A DNA stretch of 64,000 bases from an uncultured Eubacteriales bacterium (GCA_900315675.1 OMZY01000010.1:1-64000), one strand, 5' to 3'; shown: positions 27,216 through 36,008, counted from the stretch's first letter. The notes: generated by a model from the sequence alone, not told the origin. A program made the numbers and translations.

Positions 27216-28357
27216 GCAATATCAGCAAACCGGCCGGCAGCCGCAGTGTCGGAAAAACTGTCGGCTCCTTCCTTGCCAACAATTCGGTGCCGATCATGTT
27301 CATCCTCATCTGCGCCGTCTGTATCCCGCTTTCCGGTTTTTCCCTTGATTATCTGCTCAATGAAATCATCACCCGCCTGGGCCGGAACGCGTTCCTGATC
27401 CTGAGCCTGCTGATCCCGATCATGGCCGGTATGGGCCTGAACTTCGGTATGACCCTGGGTGCCATGGCCGGCGAAATAGCCCTGATCTTCGTCTCCGACT
27501 GGCAGATCTGGGGCATCCCCGGTGTCATCCTTGCCATGATCGTTTCCGTCCCCTTCTCCGTGCTGCTGGGGCTTTTCTGCGGCAAGATCATGAACATGGC
27601 CAAAGGCCGGGAAATGATCACCAGCTATATCATTTCCTTCTTCATTAACGGGGTATATCAGCTCATCGTACTGTATATGATGGGTTCTGTTATCCCGATT
27701 GCTCACAGTTCCATCAAGCTGCCCCGCGGCTATGGTATCCGGAATACTGTTGGACTGCTGAATATGCGTCAGTGCATTGACAACCTGCTGGCCATTCGTG
27801 TGGGTGGAGTCAAGATTCCCGCGCTCACCCTGCTGATCATCGTCCTCATGTGCCTTCTTATCATTTGGTTCCGCCGCACCAAGCTGGGCCAGGATATGCG
27901 CGCTGTGGGTCAGGATATGCAGGTAGCCCGGGATGCCGGTATCAAGGTCGAGCGGACCCGGATCATTTCCATCATCATCTCCACCGTGCTGGCCGGTTTC
28001 GGTATGATCCTGTACCTGCAGAACATCGGAAACCTGTCCACCTATTCGGCTCACTCCCAGGTGGGTATGTTCTGTATCGCGGCCCTGCTGGTCGGCGGCG
28101 CCTCCGTGGACCGTGCCTCCATCGGCAACGTGTTCCTGGGCGTCATCCTGTTCCACCTGATGTTCATTGTTGCTCCGCAGGCCGGCGCGAAGATTACCGG
28201 CGACTCCATGATCGGTGAATACTTCCGCGTCTTCGTCTCCTACGGCGTTATCACAATTGCCCTGATCATGTATGAAATGAAGAAGCGCCGCCAGAAAGCC
28301 AATATCGGTGAACAGCTGGCCCTGGCCCAGAAGGAGGAAGTGCAGCATGAACAATAA
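27212..28357 (+). CDS. ABC importer permease 2 (BPD_transp_2 family)
   Basis: A 381-residue permease paralogous to its neighbour. It repeats the MGLNFGMTLGAMAGEIALI segment, and the docking loop is LGQDMRAVGQDMQVARDAGI. The C-terminal tail (about 355-381) is long, charged and cytoplasmic (MKKRRQKANIGEQLALAQKEE), where permease 1 ends abruptly. Its last eleven bases overlap the start of the small membrane-anchored protein downstream. It forms the translocation channel with permease 1. Confidence 0.92.
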   Translation: MSNISKPAGSRSVGKTVGSFLANNSVPIMFILICAVCIPLSGFSLDYLLNEIITRLGRNAFLILSLLIPIMAGMGLNFGMTLGAMAGEIALIFVSDWQIWGIPGVILAMIVSVPFSVLLGLFCGKIMNMAKGREMITSYIISFFINGVYQLIVLYMMGSVIPIAHSSIKLPRGYGIRNTVGLLNMRQCIDNLLAIRVGGVKIPALTLLIIVLMCLLIIWFRRTKLGQDMRAVGQDMQVARDAGIKVERTRIISIIISTVLAGFGMILYLQNIGNLSTYSAHSQVGMFCIAALLVGGASVDRASIGNVFLGVILFHLMFIVAPQAGAKITGDSMIGEYFRVFVSYGVITIALIMYEMKKRRQKANIGEQLALAQKEEVQHEQ

Positions 28358-28814
28358 GCGCAAATGGATTATCCGCGGCTGTTCCCTCCTGGTCATCCTG
28401 GCGATCGCCGCGCTCATGTTCCTCGTCGGCCGCGGCCATACGGTCTATATTGACAACAAGACCCTGGAGTTCAACGGCCAGACCGCTGACGCTCTTCAGC
28501 GGGTGGAAGTCTGGGTTGGAGGCGAGCGGCTGAGCAAGCTGGCCAAACGGGAACGGACCATGTCCACCGTAATTGGCCAGAACTTTGAAATGAAGCTCAT
28601 CAGCACCATCAATAAAGGCGATGAGCCCACCGAGGAAATCGTAAAGATCTCCCTCCCCTACGGCTGGGACGGCATCGTGGTGAATGTTCCCGGTTATCTT
28701 GCCGGCCTTCCTCAGGAAGCCTGGATGACTGAGTTCATTGCCGAACCCGAACCCGTCACCGCTGAAGACGAACCTGAACTCTCCGAAGACGAAATCCCCA
28801 TGGGCGACTTCTGA
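28347..28814 (+). CDS. Membrane-anchored accessory protein of DUF3798 importer
   Basis: A 155-residue protein with one N-terminal membrane helix (about 10-28, GCSLLVILAIAALMFLVG) and an extracytoplasmic domain. The domain starts HTVYIDNKTLEFNGQTADALQRVEVWV (read in parts) and ends in an acidic tail rich in EPE and DE. The start overlaps the end of permease 2 and has AAGGAGG nine bases upstream, which is why a slightly longer frame was rejected. Its place as last gene of the operon, before a terminator, suggests that it belongs to the importer, but I know of no established function. Confidence 0.82.
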   Translation: MNNKRKWIIRGCSLLVILAIAALMFLVGRGHTVYIDNKTLEFNGQTADALQRVEVWVGGERLSKLAKRERTMSTVIGQNFEMKLISTINKGDEPTEEIVKISLPYGWDGIVVNVPGYLAGLPQEAWMTEFIAEPEPVTAEDEPELSEDEIPMGDF

Positions 28815-28832
28815 TCCCGGATTCAAAAATGT

Positions 28833-28866
28833 ACCGCACCTGTTCATCAGGTGCGGTTTTCTTTGT
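28833..28866 (+). terminator. Terminator of DUF3798 importer operon
   Basis: ACCGCACCTG / CAGGTGCGGT stem, 5-base loop, then TTTTCTTT. Confidence 0.92.
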
Positions 28867-29288
28867 CAGTCATAAACTATAACGTTTGTGAGTTTTCAGT
28901 CGTAAATTATCAGTTATTCTCCCAGCCCGCACACATTCAGGACCCCAACCGGAACGCCAAGGAGTAAAGTGTCATTCTGAGCGCAGCGCAGCGGAGTCGA
29001 AGAATCTCCCTGCCCGCATACGTTCGGGAACCCAACCGGAACCACGCTGCCTCCACATGTCATTTCGACCAAGGCAGCTTGCTGCCGCGTGGAGAAATCT
29101 CCTCCGAAGAAATAAACCTTCAACATTTACGGAACATCTTTTGTAAAGAAACCATACTAATTCTGCATTCTTCATTGTTAATTGTTAATTTGTCATCGCT
29201 TTTGCGATGACACTGTCTCCCCCGCCGCAGCGGATGTTTCATTCAAAGGATGGCGAAGCCATCCATCCACCATTATTCCTTATAAATT

Positions 29289-29560
29289 GTCATCCTGAGC
29301 AGGGCGAAGCTCTGAGGACTGCCAGTGGCAGAAATCTCGTCAGAGCTGAGGTCAACCGAAGCAAGCGAGCTGCCCAGTGGGGAGTGAGGGAATCGGTGAC
29401 CCAGTGGGTCATTTGCCGAAGGCAAAAGCGCCCTGAGCGAGTCAATCGAAGCAAGAAGCAGGTTGAAGCGCCAGCGATGCCTGCTGCGCCGACTGAGATT
29501 GCGGAACAGTCGCGCCGACTGAGGTTGCGGACAAACGAAGTGAGCGCAGTCGAAGGATCT
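29289..29560. repeat. Long interspersed repeat (GCGCCCTGA block), copy 1
   Basis: Shares long stretches with 31741-31890 and 37780-37880: TGACTGCCAGTGGCAGAAAT-like start, GAGGTCAACCGAAGCAAG, GCGCCCTGARCGARTCAAT and GCGCCGACTGAGRTTGCGGA. Internally it contains short palindromes such as CTGCCAGTGGCAG and GCCGAAGGC. Confidence 0.75.
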
Positions 29561-29636
29561 AGTCTTCAGTTTTCAGTTGTTCCCCGCCGCAGCGGAATAA
29601 TTCTGCATTCGGGCTTTTCCCCATTCCCTCCTTTAA

Positions 29637-29669
29637 TCAAAAAAACAGCTTCCACCGGAAGCTGTTTTC
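29637..29669 (-). terminator. Terminator of alpha/beta hydrolase gene
   Basis: ACAGCTTCC / GGAAGCTGT stem followed by seven T on the minus strand. Confidence 0.88.
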
Positions 29670-29694
29670 TCCTCAATTCTTCATTCTTCATTTT

Positions 29695-30792
29695 TCATTC
29701 TTCATTCTTATTTGACATCGCTTCGTCATAAAACTCCACAAACTTCCCGAACAGCTCCTCGTCCAGCCGGTTCTGCCACAGTGCCTTCACATCCACGTTT
29801 TCCCTGATTCCCTCGTCCCGGTCCCTGATAAACCTTTCCAGGTTCTTCGGGTCTTTATAATCATAGTCCAGGCTGTTCACCCAGTTCTGGTAACTCTGAA
29901 TGATTTCCTGCGATTCCTTTGTGTCCTTGTAGAAGTATTTGTGTCCTTTCCCTTCCAGCCGCATAAAGCTGAACCGCGGATCATCCTTGTGGTTCCGGTA
30001 ATACACGTCATATCCGAATTCCGGAGGAACAATATCATCATCTGAACTGTGTACCACCAGGATCTTCGCGTCGCTCTTGCTGAACCCTTCATCCGCCGTC
30101 AGCCAGGCATAACTGCCGAATTTGATCCAGTCATGCAGTTTCAGGAAGGGCAGCGACAGGTAAACTGCCGGACCGGCAATATGCCTGCCTTCAGAAATGA
30201 ACAGATCCGTTGAATTGTTGAATCCGGAACAGTCAATCACAGCTTTCATTTCCGGATGATGCACCAGGGCGGCGCCCACGCAGTATCCGCCCCAGCTGTG
30301 GCCGAACAGTCCGATAGGCAGCTTCGGAAAATTCCCGCTGTTCTCCACAAACTCAATCGCGTGCTCCAGGTCAATCACGCCCTGGGGCAGGCCTTCCACC
30401 GCCGTGCCTTCGCTCTCGTCGTTTCCGGTCACGTCAAAGCCGAACACATAATATCCGTGCTTTGTGAAATAATCCGCGCAGCCCATATTGTTGTTGTGTC
30501 CGGAACCGTATCCGTGGGATAAGATAATAATCCCCTTTGGTTCCACCCCGGCTGAGCTGTACAGGTATCCTGTCAGCATCTGCCCCTTGTTGGACGGGAA
30601 GGTGTATTTCGTCCGTTCGAGTCCTTCAAAAAACTCGACGCGCTGATTGGTCGGCTGGATCGTATCAAACCTGTTTCCGAAGTGTTTTGCATATTGCACT
30701 TCGCTCAGGATCGCGCTTCCTGCAAGCACGGCAAACAGCACGCATGCTGCTATCACCAGGATCTTTTTCCTGACCGGCTTTTTCTGTTTCAA
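29695..30792 (-). CDS. Membrane-anchored alpha/beta hydrolase
   Basis: A 365-residue hydrolase. An N-terminal helix (KKILVIAACVLFAVLAGSAIL) anchors it to the membrane. The fold then shows an oxyanion segment IIILSHGYGSGHNNN, the nucleophile elbow GLFGHSWGGYCVG (Ser in GHSWG), an acid in VVHSSDDDIVPP and the catalytic histidine in GKGHKYFY. The start is the TTG seven bases after GGAGGTGAT; a longer ATG frame would encode that binding site within the protein. The substrate cannot be told; carboxylesterase or acyl-peptide activity are both possible. Confidence 0.88.
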   Translation of the reverse strand: MKQKKPVRKKILVIAACVLFAVLAGSAILSEVQYAKHFGNRFDTIQPTNQRVEFFEGLERTKYTFPSNKGQMLTGYLYSSAGVEPKGIIILSHGYGSGHNNNMGCADYFTKHGYYVFGFDVTGNDESEGTAVEGLPQGVIDLEHAIEFVENSGNFPKLPIGLFGHSWGGYCVGAALVHHPEMKAVIDCSGFNNSTDLFISEGRHIAGPAVYLSLPFLKLHDWIKFGSYAWLTADEGFSKSDAKILVVHSSDDDIVPPEFGYDVYYRNHKDDPRFSFMRLEGKGHKYFYKDTKESQEIIQSYQNWVNSLDYDYKDPKNLERFIRDRDEGIRENVDVKALWQNRLDEELFGKFVEFYDEAMSNKNEE

Positions 30793-30992
30793 AATATCAC
30801 CTCCCATGGAACAAGGGGACGATTCTGTCGTCACATTTCTTTTCTGAAATGATCACGGGATTTGTCTTTGTTTGCTCTCGAATCTGTGCCCATCATATCA
30901 TCTTCCGCCGCGTCCCGCATCATCTGTACGGAAAAAATGCAAAATTGTAATGCGTTTCATGAAAACCCAGCAGCTCGCATTTTCTCCCGGCT

Positions 30993-31021
30993 TTGACTGT
31001 ACGCCGTTAACTTGATATGAT
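30993..31021 (+). promoter_or_regulatory. Predicted promoter of comB-like gene
   Basis: TTGACT, 17-base spacer, TATGAT. The -10 box includes the in-frame ATG at 31017, so translation must start at the later ATG (31056). Confidence 0.75.
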
Positions 31022-31055
31022 GAACATATCATTCATCTACTGTGAGGATCAGGTT

Positions 31056-31745
31056 ATGGAGATCAGGATCAATCACCTTATTGAGGGCGCCCGGCAGGCG
31101 GAAGGCCTGGTGGTCATCATTGATGTGTTCCGCGCCTTCTCCCTGGAGTGCTGGCTGTTCGCCATGGGCGCCCGGGAAATCCGTCCCGTCGGCGCTGTTG
31201 AGGACGCACTCGCCTGGCGGACCCGCGATCCGGAAGCTGTCCTCATCGGTGAGCGCCACGGCCGGAAACTGGACGGCTTTGATTTCGGCAACTCACCTTC
31301 CTCCGTGGATCCGGAGATCATCCGGGGAAAGCGGATCATCCATACCACCAGCGCCGGTACCCAGGGCGTCACCGGTGCCGTCCATGCCCAGGAAATCCTG
31401 ACCGGCAGCTTCGTCAACGCGAAAGCCATCGCGGAATATATCCTTCAGAAAAATCCGGATGTCGTCACCCTGGTCTGCATGGGCAAGGAAGGCCTGGCCC
31501 CCGCGGAGGAGGATGAGCTCTGCGCCCTCTACCTGCAAAGTCTCCTGCGCGGCTCTCCCATGCCGGATATCGACGAACGTCTTCATGCGCTCCGCACCGG
31601 CGGCGGAAAACACTTCTTTGATCCGGACAACCAGGAGGTTTTCCCGGAAAAGGACTTCTGGATGTGCGTCGACCGCGACCGTTTCAGCTTCGTCATCCGC
31701 GTCGAAAACCAGGACGGTAGTTTATCTTCCGTCAAGTTGAGCTGA
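31056..31745 (+). CDS. 2-phosphosulfolactate phosphatase-like protein (ComB family)
   Basis: A 229-residue protein of the ComB family (magnesium-dependent phosphatases acting on 2-phosphosulfolactate in coenzyme M or sulfolactate synthesis). Typical segments are GLVVIIDVFRAFSLECWLFAMGA at the start, GERHGRKLDGFDFGNSPSSV and the IIHTTSAGTQGV motif (family TTxxGT). The start at MEIRIN has GAGG nine bases upstream and lies downstream of the promoter. No other coenzyme M or sulfolactate genes are nearby, so the true substrate is uncertain. The last residues may be repeat-derived, since a repeat block begins at the stop codon. Confidence 0.85.
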   Translation: MEIRINHLIEGARQAEGLVVIIDVFRAFSLECWLFAMGAREIRPVGAVEDALAWRTRDPEAVLIGERHGRKLDGFDFGNSPSSVDPEIIRGKRIIHTTSAGTQGVTGAVHAQEILTGSFVNAKAIAEYILQKNPDVVTLVCMGKEGLAPAEEDELCALYLQSLLRGSPMPDIDERLHALRTGGGKHFFDPDNQEVFPEKDFWMCVDRDRFSFVIRVENQDGSLSSVKLS

Positions 31746-31890
31746 CAGAGGTGAGCGAAGGAAGCGGTAGCACAGTGTGCTATCCTGCGAAGCAGGAAGC
31801 GCCCTGAACGAATCAATCAAAACAAGCAGAGGGCTGTAGTGGCAGCAAGGCCGTCTGCGCTGATTGAGATTGCGGATACGGGGTATTTGT
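31741..31890. repeat. Long interspersed repeat (GCGCCCTGA block), copy 2
   Basis: Abuts the comB-like stop codon. It contains GAGGTGAGCGAAGGAAGC, GCGCCCTGAACGAATCAAT and GCTGATTGAGATTGCGGA, matching copy 1, and a palindrome CCTGCGAAGCAGG. Confidence 0.7.
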
Positions 31891-31967
31891 CAACTTTTTA
31901 CGCGTCAAACTGATTGATTATGTTTCAATACAGCGTGTGTGACATCTCTTTGTACACCCTCGTAAGC

Positions 31968-33092
31968 CTATTCAATCGCTGACTGCATATAGGGATTATC
32001 CGCGGTGATCCTGTTCTCTTCCCTGTCCGCGAACTCTTCCAGCCAGTGGAAGGTGCCGGTCTTCTTCACATCATCCCCGTAGATCGTTCTGAAATCATCC
32101 TTCATGGAGATCACATGATAGCCCGCCGCTTCCCATTTTTCCCGGAGGCCCTGGGCTTTTTCCGTATTGCCGTAATCCCGTTCCTCGTCGTCCGCAATCA
32201 GCATGAATGCCGCGCTTCTGTAACGGTTGTTGCTGATCGTAAAGTTATGCATGCTGGTATCTCCGCCGGAGTTGCCGAAGGAGAGCACCGGCTGCCTGCC
32301 GATCTCCTGGGCAATCTGGAGTACCTTATTTGTCTTCAGGTTCTTGATCAGCAGCTTATCCGTCCGGATCAGCGTATCCGACCCGGTGAACGCGTAGTCC
32401 AGTCCATCCGCGTCCCCCTGGTTTGTCGCTTCCAGCGCTACGTCCATGCCGATAATCTGCTCATAGGGAATATCCACCATCCCCTCGATAAACGTCCGGC
32501 AGATGAACCGGTCGCTGCCGCTGCAGACATAGACCTTGAAGTCGTTTTCCTCCAGGTAGTCCACGACTTCGATCATCGGCAGGTAGAAGGATCCGGCATA
32601 GGTCATGCCTTCAAATCCGTCCGCCTCGCGGGCCAGCTGACGCGTCACAAAATCGGAGAATTCCGCCAGCGTCATGCCCGCGTAGGCCTTTGCCGCGTGC
32701 TCGGCGTGCAGCAGGTCCATATGATCCGGGAAGGACTTGTCCAGGGCATGATCCCGCAGGATCCGCCCGAACTCCAGCATCTCCTCGTCCGGTTCATAGG
32801 TCGGATCGGCAAAGATACGCCGCGCCAGCAGGTAGTATTCCAGGTAGGTCGGATACAGTTCGCCGCAGAGCGTTCCGTCCATGTCAAACGTGGCGATCCG
32901 GTCTACCGGCGGAATATAGTCCGGGGAGTCCTCATCCGTCACGTCTTCCACGTACTCGATCAGCGCGTTCAGCGCCGGCGCGTCCGGATCCCACTCCTCA
33001 AAAATCCCGGTAAAGGACTCCGCCGTTGCCGCTCCGGCAAACAGAACGCACGCCATCACCAGCGACATCAGCACAGCAGCGAATCTTTTCAT
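31968..33092 (-). CDS. Exported HAD-superfamily phosphatase-like protein
   Basis: A 374-residue protein with a signal peptide (FAAVLMSLVMACVLFAGAATA). The mature part is a HAD hydrolase: motif I is TFDMDGTLCG with the nucleophile Asp and acid/base Asp, motif II is VYVCSGSDRF, and motif IV is LSFGNSGGDTSMH. The helical cap resembles phosphoserine phosphatase-like enzymes. Extracytoplasmic HAD proteins of this kind are uncommon. It starts 30 bases after the SpoIIE phosphatase gene ends, with GGAGG nine bases upstream of the chosen ATG, and is probably co-transcribed with it. Confidence 0.88.
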   Translation of the reverse strand: MKRFAAVLMSLVMACVLFAGAATAESFTGIFEEWDPDAPALNALIEYVEDVTDEDSPDYIPPVDRIATFDMDGTLCGELYPTYLEYYLLARRIFADPTYEPDEEMLEFGRILRDHALDKSFPDHMDLLHAEHAAKAYAGMTLAEFSDFVTRQLAREADGFEGMTYAGSFYLPMIEVVDYLEENDFKVYVCSGSDRFICRTFIEGMVDIPYEQIIGMDVALEATNQGDADGLDYAFTGSDTLIRTDKLLIKNLKTNKVLQIAQEIGRQPVLSFGNSGGDTSMHNFTISNNRYRSAAFMLIADDEERDYGNTEKAQGLREKWEAAGYHVISMKDDFRTIYGDDVKKTGTFHWLEEFADREENRITADNPYMQSAIE

Positions 33093-33121
33093 CTTCCTTT
33101 TCCTCCCTCTTCCGGCCGCAT

Positions 33122-34843
33122 TCATTTTCCTTTGTATTCCATGCAGAGCATCGTCAGATCGTCGAACTGCTCCGCGTCCTTCACGAAGCCGTCCACCGCC
33201 TGCCGCACGCTCTTCAGCGTCTCCTCCGGCGTACCGTCCTTCGCCCGGTTCAGCGCGGCCAGCATCCGCTCCGTCCCGAACATGTTCTTCTCTCCGTCCG
33301 TTGCCTCCGGCACGCCGTCCGTGTACACAAACAGCTTGTCACCCGGGTTCAGCTGGATTTCGTATTCCTTGTAGTTCATCCCGGCCATTCCGCCGATCAC
33401 AAACCCGTGCTTGTCCTTGAAAATCCGGAACTCTTCCCCGGCGCGCATCAGCACCGGGTATTCATGTCCCGCGTTGGCCGCCGTCATCTTTCCCGTGGAA
33501 ATCTCCAGGATTCCGATCCACACCGTGATGAACATTTCCATTTTGTTGTTGGAGCAGATGGCTTCGTTCATCTTCATCAGGATTTCCCCGGCGGAACGAC
33601 CCAGCATGGCGCAGCTCTGCAGGATAACCTTTGAAATCATCATGAACAGGGCCGCCGGAATGCCTTTGCCGCTCACGTCCGCCATCACCAGGCACAGATG
33701 ATCCTCGTCGATCAGGAAGAAGTCGTAGAAGTCCCCGCCCACTTCCTTGGCCGGATCCATCGTGGCATACAGGTCAAATTCCTTCCGGTCCGGGAACGGC
33801 GGGAAATTGTGCGGCATCATGGAGTACTGGATCTTGGATGCCATAAGCAGCTCCGTGCCGATGCGCTCCTTCTCCGCGGTAATCTGTGTTATCTCCGCCT
33901 CGTGCTCCGTCAGGCTCTTTTCCATGTCAGCCATGACCTTGCCCAGGTTCTCCAGTTCATCTCCTGTGTGAATATCCAGGCGCGAGAAATGGTCCGCGCT
34001 GACCACGCCTTCCCTCTTATCCTTCGCGTAGGCGGCCGCCGCGTCCGCAATCGTGTCCAGCGGATCCACCACGTGAGTCTTCATCCGCCGGGTTGTCAGC
34101 CAGGCAATCAGCAGCGTCGCCGCCAGCAGCGTCACGCCGATCTGCAGCGCGTACTGTCCCAGCTTTGTAATCACGCTGTTTACGGATACGTCCACCATCA
34201 GGAAACAGGCGGTCTCCCCGTTCTCATCCCGGATGGGATAGCCCGCCGTGCACATCAAGCCGTATTTGGCTGTACTGTCAATGTCATAGAGCATTCCCTC
34301 GCCGTTCCAGTTCAGGAATTTATCGATTGCGCTTTTCTTCACCGGTTCCCATTCTCCGGGATTCATATAATCGGTCGGATGGGAGTCCGCAATATAAACC
34401 AGCGCGGAGGTGTCCCGGTCAAACATGGCCAGGTAGACATAGTCCACGTCGATCACAAAATTCCGCAGCATATGAACCAGCGTGTCGCGCGGTCCGCCCT
34501 TCCGGCTCACCGATTCCAGGCCGGAGAAATGTGCCTTGTATTCTTCCGTCCCGGTTTTTGCCCGTTCCTCCGGGGTCAGGCTCCGGTAAACATCCATAAT
34601 CTCTTTGGCAAAGCCGACAGAGTCCGCGCCTCTTTCCGCGGAGACAGACGCTTTCACAGCAGTTTCCGACGCCCTGCTGATAGACCGCTGCACCAGCGTG
34701 TTGCCGAATATGGCAAGGCCCAGGAGCAGCGCTATCGCGCCCAGAAGCAGACAGCTCCGCAGAGAGCCGCGCATAGCCTTTCCTGCCAGCGAATTCCGCC
34801 GTTTCTCTATTGTGTTCATTTCTCTCTGGTCTTTACCGTCCAT
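33122..34843 (-). CDS. Membrane sensor SpoIIE-family protein phosphatase
   Basis: A 573-residue sensor phosphatase. Helix 1 (about 25-46) and helix 2 (about 230-252, QIGVTLLAATLLIAWLTT) bracket an extracytoplasmic sensor domain of the Cache type. A HAMP-like linker follows (VDPLDTIADAAAAYAKDKREG), then a coiled coil (EAEITQITAEKERIGTELLMASKIQ, read in parts) and a PP2C/SpoIIE domain with DPAKEVGGDFYDFF, VMADVSGKGIPAALFM and FVYTDGVPEA, all carrying metal-binding aspartates. Such proteins usually control anti-sigma-factor antagonists; none is encoded nearby. The start at MDGKD has GGGAGAAG upstream; a later ATG is also possible. Confidence 0.92.
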   Translation of the reverse strand: MDGKDQREMNTIEKRRNSLAGKAMRGSLRSCLLLGAIALLLGLAIFGNTLVQRSISRASETAVKASVSAERGADSVGFAKEIMDVYRSLTPEERAKTGTEEYKAHFSGLESVSRKGGPRDTLVHMLRNFVIDVDYVYLAMFDRDTSALVYIADSHPTDYMNPGEWEPVKKSAIDKFLNWNGEGMLYDIDSTAKYGLMCTAGYPIRDENGETACFLMVDVSVNSVITKLGQYALQIGVTLLAATLLIAWLTTRRMKTHVVDPLDTIADAAAAYAKDKREGVVSADHFSRLDIHTGDELENLGKVMADMEKSLTEHEAEITQITAEKERIGTELLMASKIQYSMMPHNFPPFPDRKEFDLYATMDPAKEVGGDFYDFFLIDEDHLCLVMADVSGKGIPAALFMMISKVILQSCAMLGRSAGEILMKMNEAICSNNKMEMFITVWIGILEISTGKMTAANAGHEYPVLMRAGEEFRIFKDKHGFVIGGMAGMNYKEYEIQLNPGDKLFVYTDGVPEATDGEKNMFGTERMLAALNRAKDGTPEETLKSVRQAVDGFVKDAEQFDDLTMLCMEYKGK

Positions 34844-34965
34844 CCGTCTTCTCCCGCCGTCAGCCGGTGCGGTATGATTTACGCACAGACTCAAATGTCT
34901 CTCCGGACAAATGTGTTTTTCTCATTTGCCGCGCTGTATTTCTGTTTTATACTGTGGTTACATGC

Positions 34966-34994
34966 ATTATATCACACGGTTACCTGCAGTTCAA
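34966..34994 (-). promoter_or_regulatory. Predicted promoter of SpoIIE-HAD operon
   Basis: TTGAAC, 17-base spacer, TATAAT on the minus strand. Confidence 0.7.
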
Positions 34995-35018
34995 CAAAAT
35001 ATGCCCTTTCCGGCAAAC

Positions 35019-35046
35019 AAAAAACGCGCCCGTCAGGCGCGTTTTT
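35019..35046. terminator. Bidirectional terminator-like hairpin between divergent genes
   Basis: AAAAACGCGCC / GGCGCGTTTTT with a 5-base loop. It lies upstream of both flanking genes, so it could be a leader attenuator of the methyltransferase gene or an insulator. Confidence 0.7.
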
Positions 35047-35171
35047 AGGTCCATTTGTTTTATCCCGTATTCGGTCCGTAATCTTTAGTTTTCCGGTTTA
35101 TTGCCTCCCCGGCCGGTTTGAAGTAAGATAAGTACAGCAACGGCAAATCTGCGGAAACAGGAGGGATCCTC

Positions 35172-35963
35172 ATGAAAACAAGAACCGCTATCGTCAGTGA
35201 TTTCTATAATCAGGTGAAGAATGAGGATACCCGCCTCATCCGCAGCCGGCACGGACAGCTGGAGCATGCCGTCACCATGAACTATATTCACCGGTATGCC
35301 GCTCCCGGCGCCAGGGTGCTGGAAGTGGGCGCCGGCACCGGCAGGTACTCCATTGCCCTGGCGAAGGAAGGCATGGAGGTCACCGCTCTGGAGCTGGTGG
35401 AAAGCAATCTGGAAGTCCTGCGGCAGAACGGCCGTGGGATTGACCGCCTCACCGCCTGTCAGGGCGACGCCGTCGACCTGTCCCGTTTCGCGGACGAAAC
35501 CTTTGATGTGACGCTCGTGCTGGGTCCCCTCTATCATCTTTATGACGCGCAGGATGTGCACAAGGCCATTGATGAAGCCATCCGCGTCACGAAGAAGGGC
35601 GGCGTGCTTCTCTTTGCCTTCCTTTCCGTATTCGGGATCATGTACTCCAACTATCTCACCGGCAACTGGGCTGCGGGTCAGGAGGAGAACTTTACAGCCG
35701 ATTACGGCTTCCGCCATTTCAAGGAACAGCTGTTCACCGGCTACGATATTGTGGAATTCGAAAACCTTTTTGAGGGAAAGCCGGTGCAGTGGATCACCAC
35801 CACAGGTACCGACGGGATCCTGGAATCGGTGGAGGACCGTCCGGATTTCAAAATCACGGACGAGGATTTCCCGGCTTTTGTGGACTGGTACCTGGCCTTC
35901 TCGGAAAAACGGGAGCTGCTGGGTGCCACCAATCATCTTTTGTATATCTGCCGCAGGCTTTAA
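35172..35963 (+). CDS. Class I SAM-dependent methyltransferase
   Basis: A 263-residue methyltransferase. Motif I is ARVLEVGAGTGRYSIALAK (about 46-64), motif II ends in VTALELVESNLEVL, the acidic residue after strand 4 is in CQGDAVDLS, and motif post-II is FDVTLVLGPLYHLYD. The family is the UbiE/Methyltransf_11-25 type acting on small molecules or unknown acceptors. AGGAGG lies ahead of the start. It appears as a single gene with its own terminator, divergent from the SpoIIE operon. Confidence 0.92.
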   Translation: MKTRTAIVSDFYNQVKNEDTRLIRSRHGQLEHAVTMNYIHRYAAPGARVLEVGAGTGRYSIALAKEGMEVTALELVESNLEVLRQNGRGIDRLTACQGDAVDLSRFADETFDVTLVLGPLYHLYDAQDVHKAIDEAIRVTKKGGVLLFAFLSVFGIMYSNYLTGNWAAGQEENFTADYGFRHFKEQLFTGYDIVEFENLFEGKPVQWITTTGTDGILESVEDRPDFKITDEDFPAFVDWYLAFSEKRELLGATNHLLYICRRL

Positions 35964-35969
35964 AATCAG

Positions 35970-36008
35970 GCCGGACGGTCCTTTTTGGATCGGCCGGTTT
36001 CATTTTTC
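35970..36008 (+). terminator. Terminator of methyltransferase gene
   Basis: Imperfect stem around CCGGACGGTCC / GGATCGGCCGG with a T loop and a following TTTCATTTTT. Confidence 0.65.

Larger units (their letters stand above)
28815..29694. repeat. Large intergenic repeat cluster
   Basis: 880 bases without a convincing gene. Contents: operon terminator (28833-28866); CACATTCAGGACCCCAACCGG motif (28929); TGTCATTCTGAGCGCAGCG element (28968-29009); companion CATACGTTCGGGAACCC motif (29017); TGTCATTTCGACCAAGGC element (29059-29103); ATTGTTA 7-mers and a GTCATCGC/GCGATGAC hairpin (29171-29210); and a long block with TGAGGTCAACCGAAGCAAG and GCGCCCTGAGCGAGTCAAT (about 29289-29560). It ends with a terminator and ATTCTTC 7-mers. 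Confidence 0.78.
34844..35171. promoter_or_regulatory. Divergent intergenic region
   Basis: Holds the SpoIIE promoter (34966-34994) and a bidirectional terminator-like hairpin (35019-35046), then the leader of the methyltransferase gene. None of the interspersed repeats found elsewhere is present. Confidence 0.65.

Noticed and set aside
29207-29731. A 174-codon open frame in the repeat cluster.
   Set aside because: Its translation is made of repeat units (palindrome-rich, RSKR- and RRLRLR-type peptides), it has no ribosome binding site and it ends inside the hydrolase gene's 3' region.
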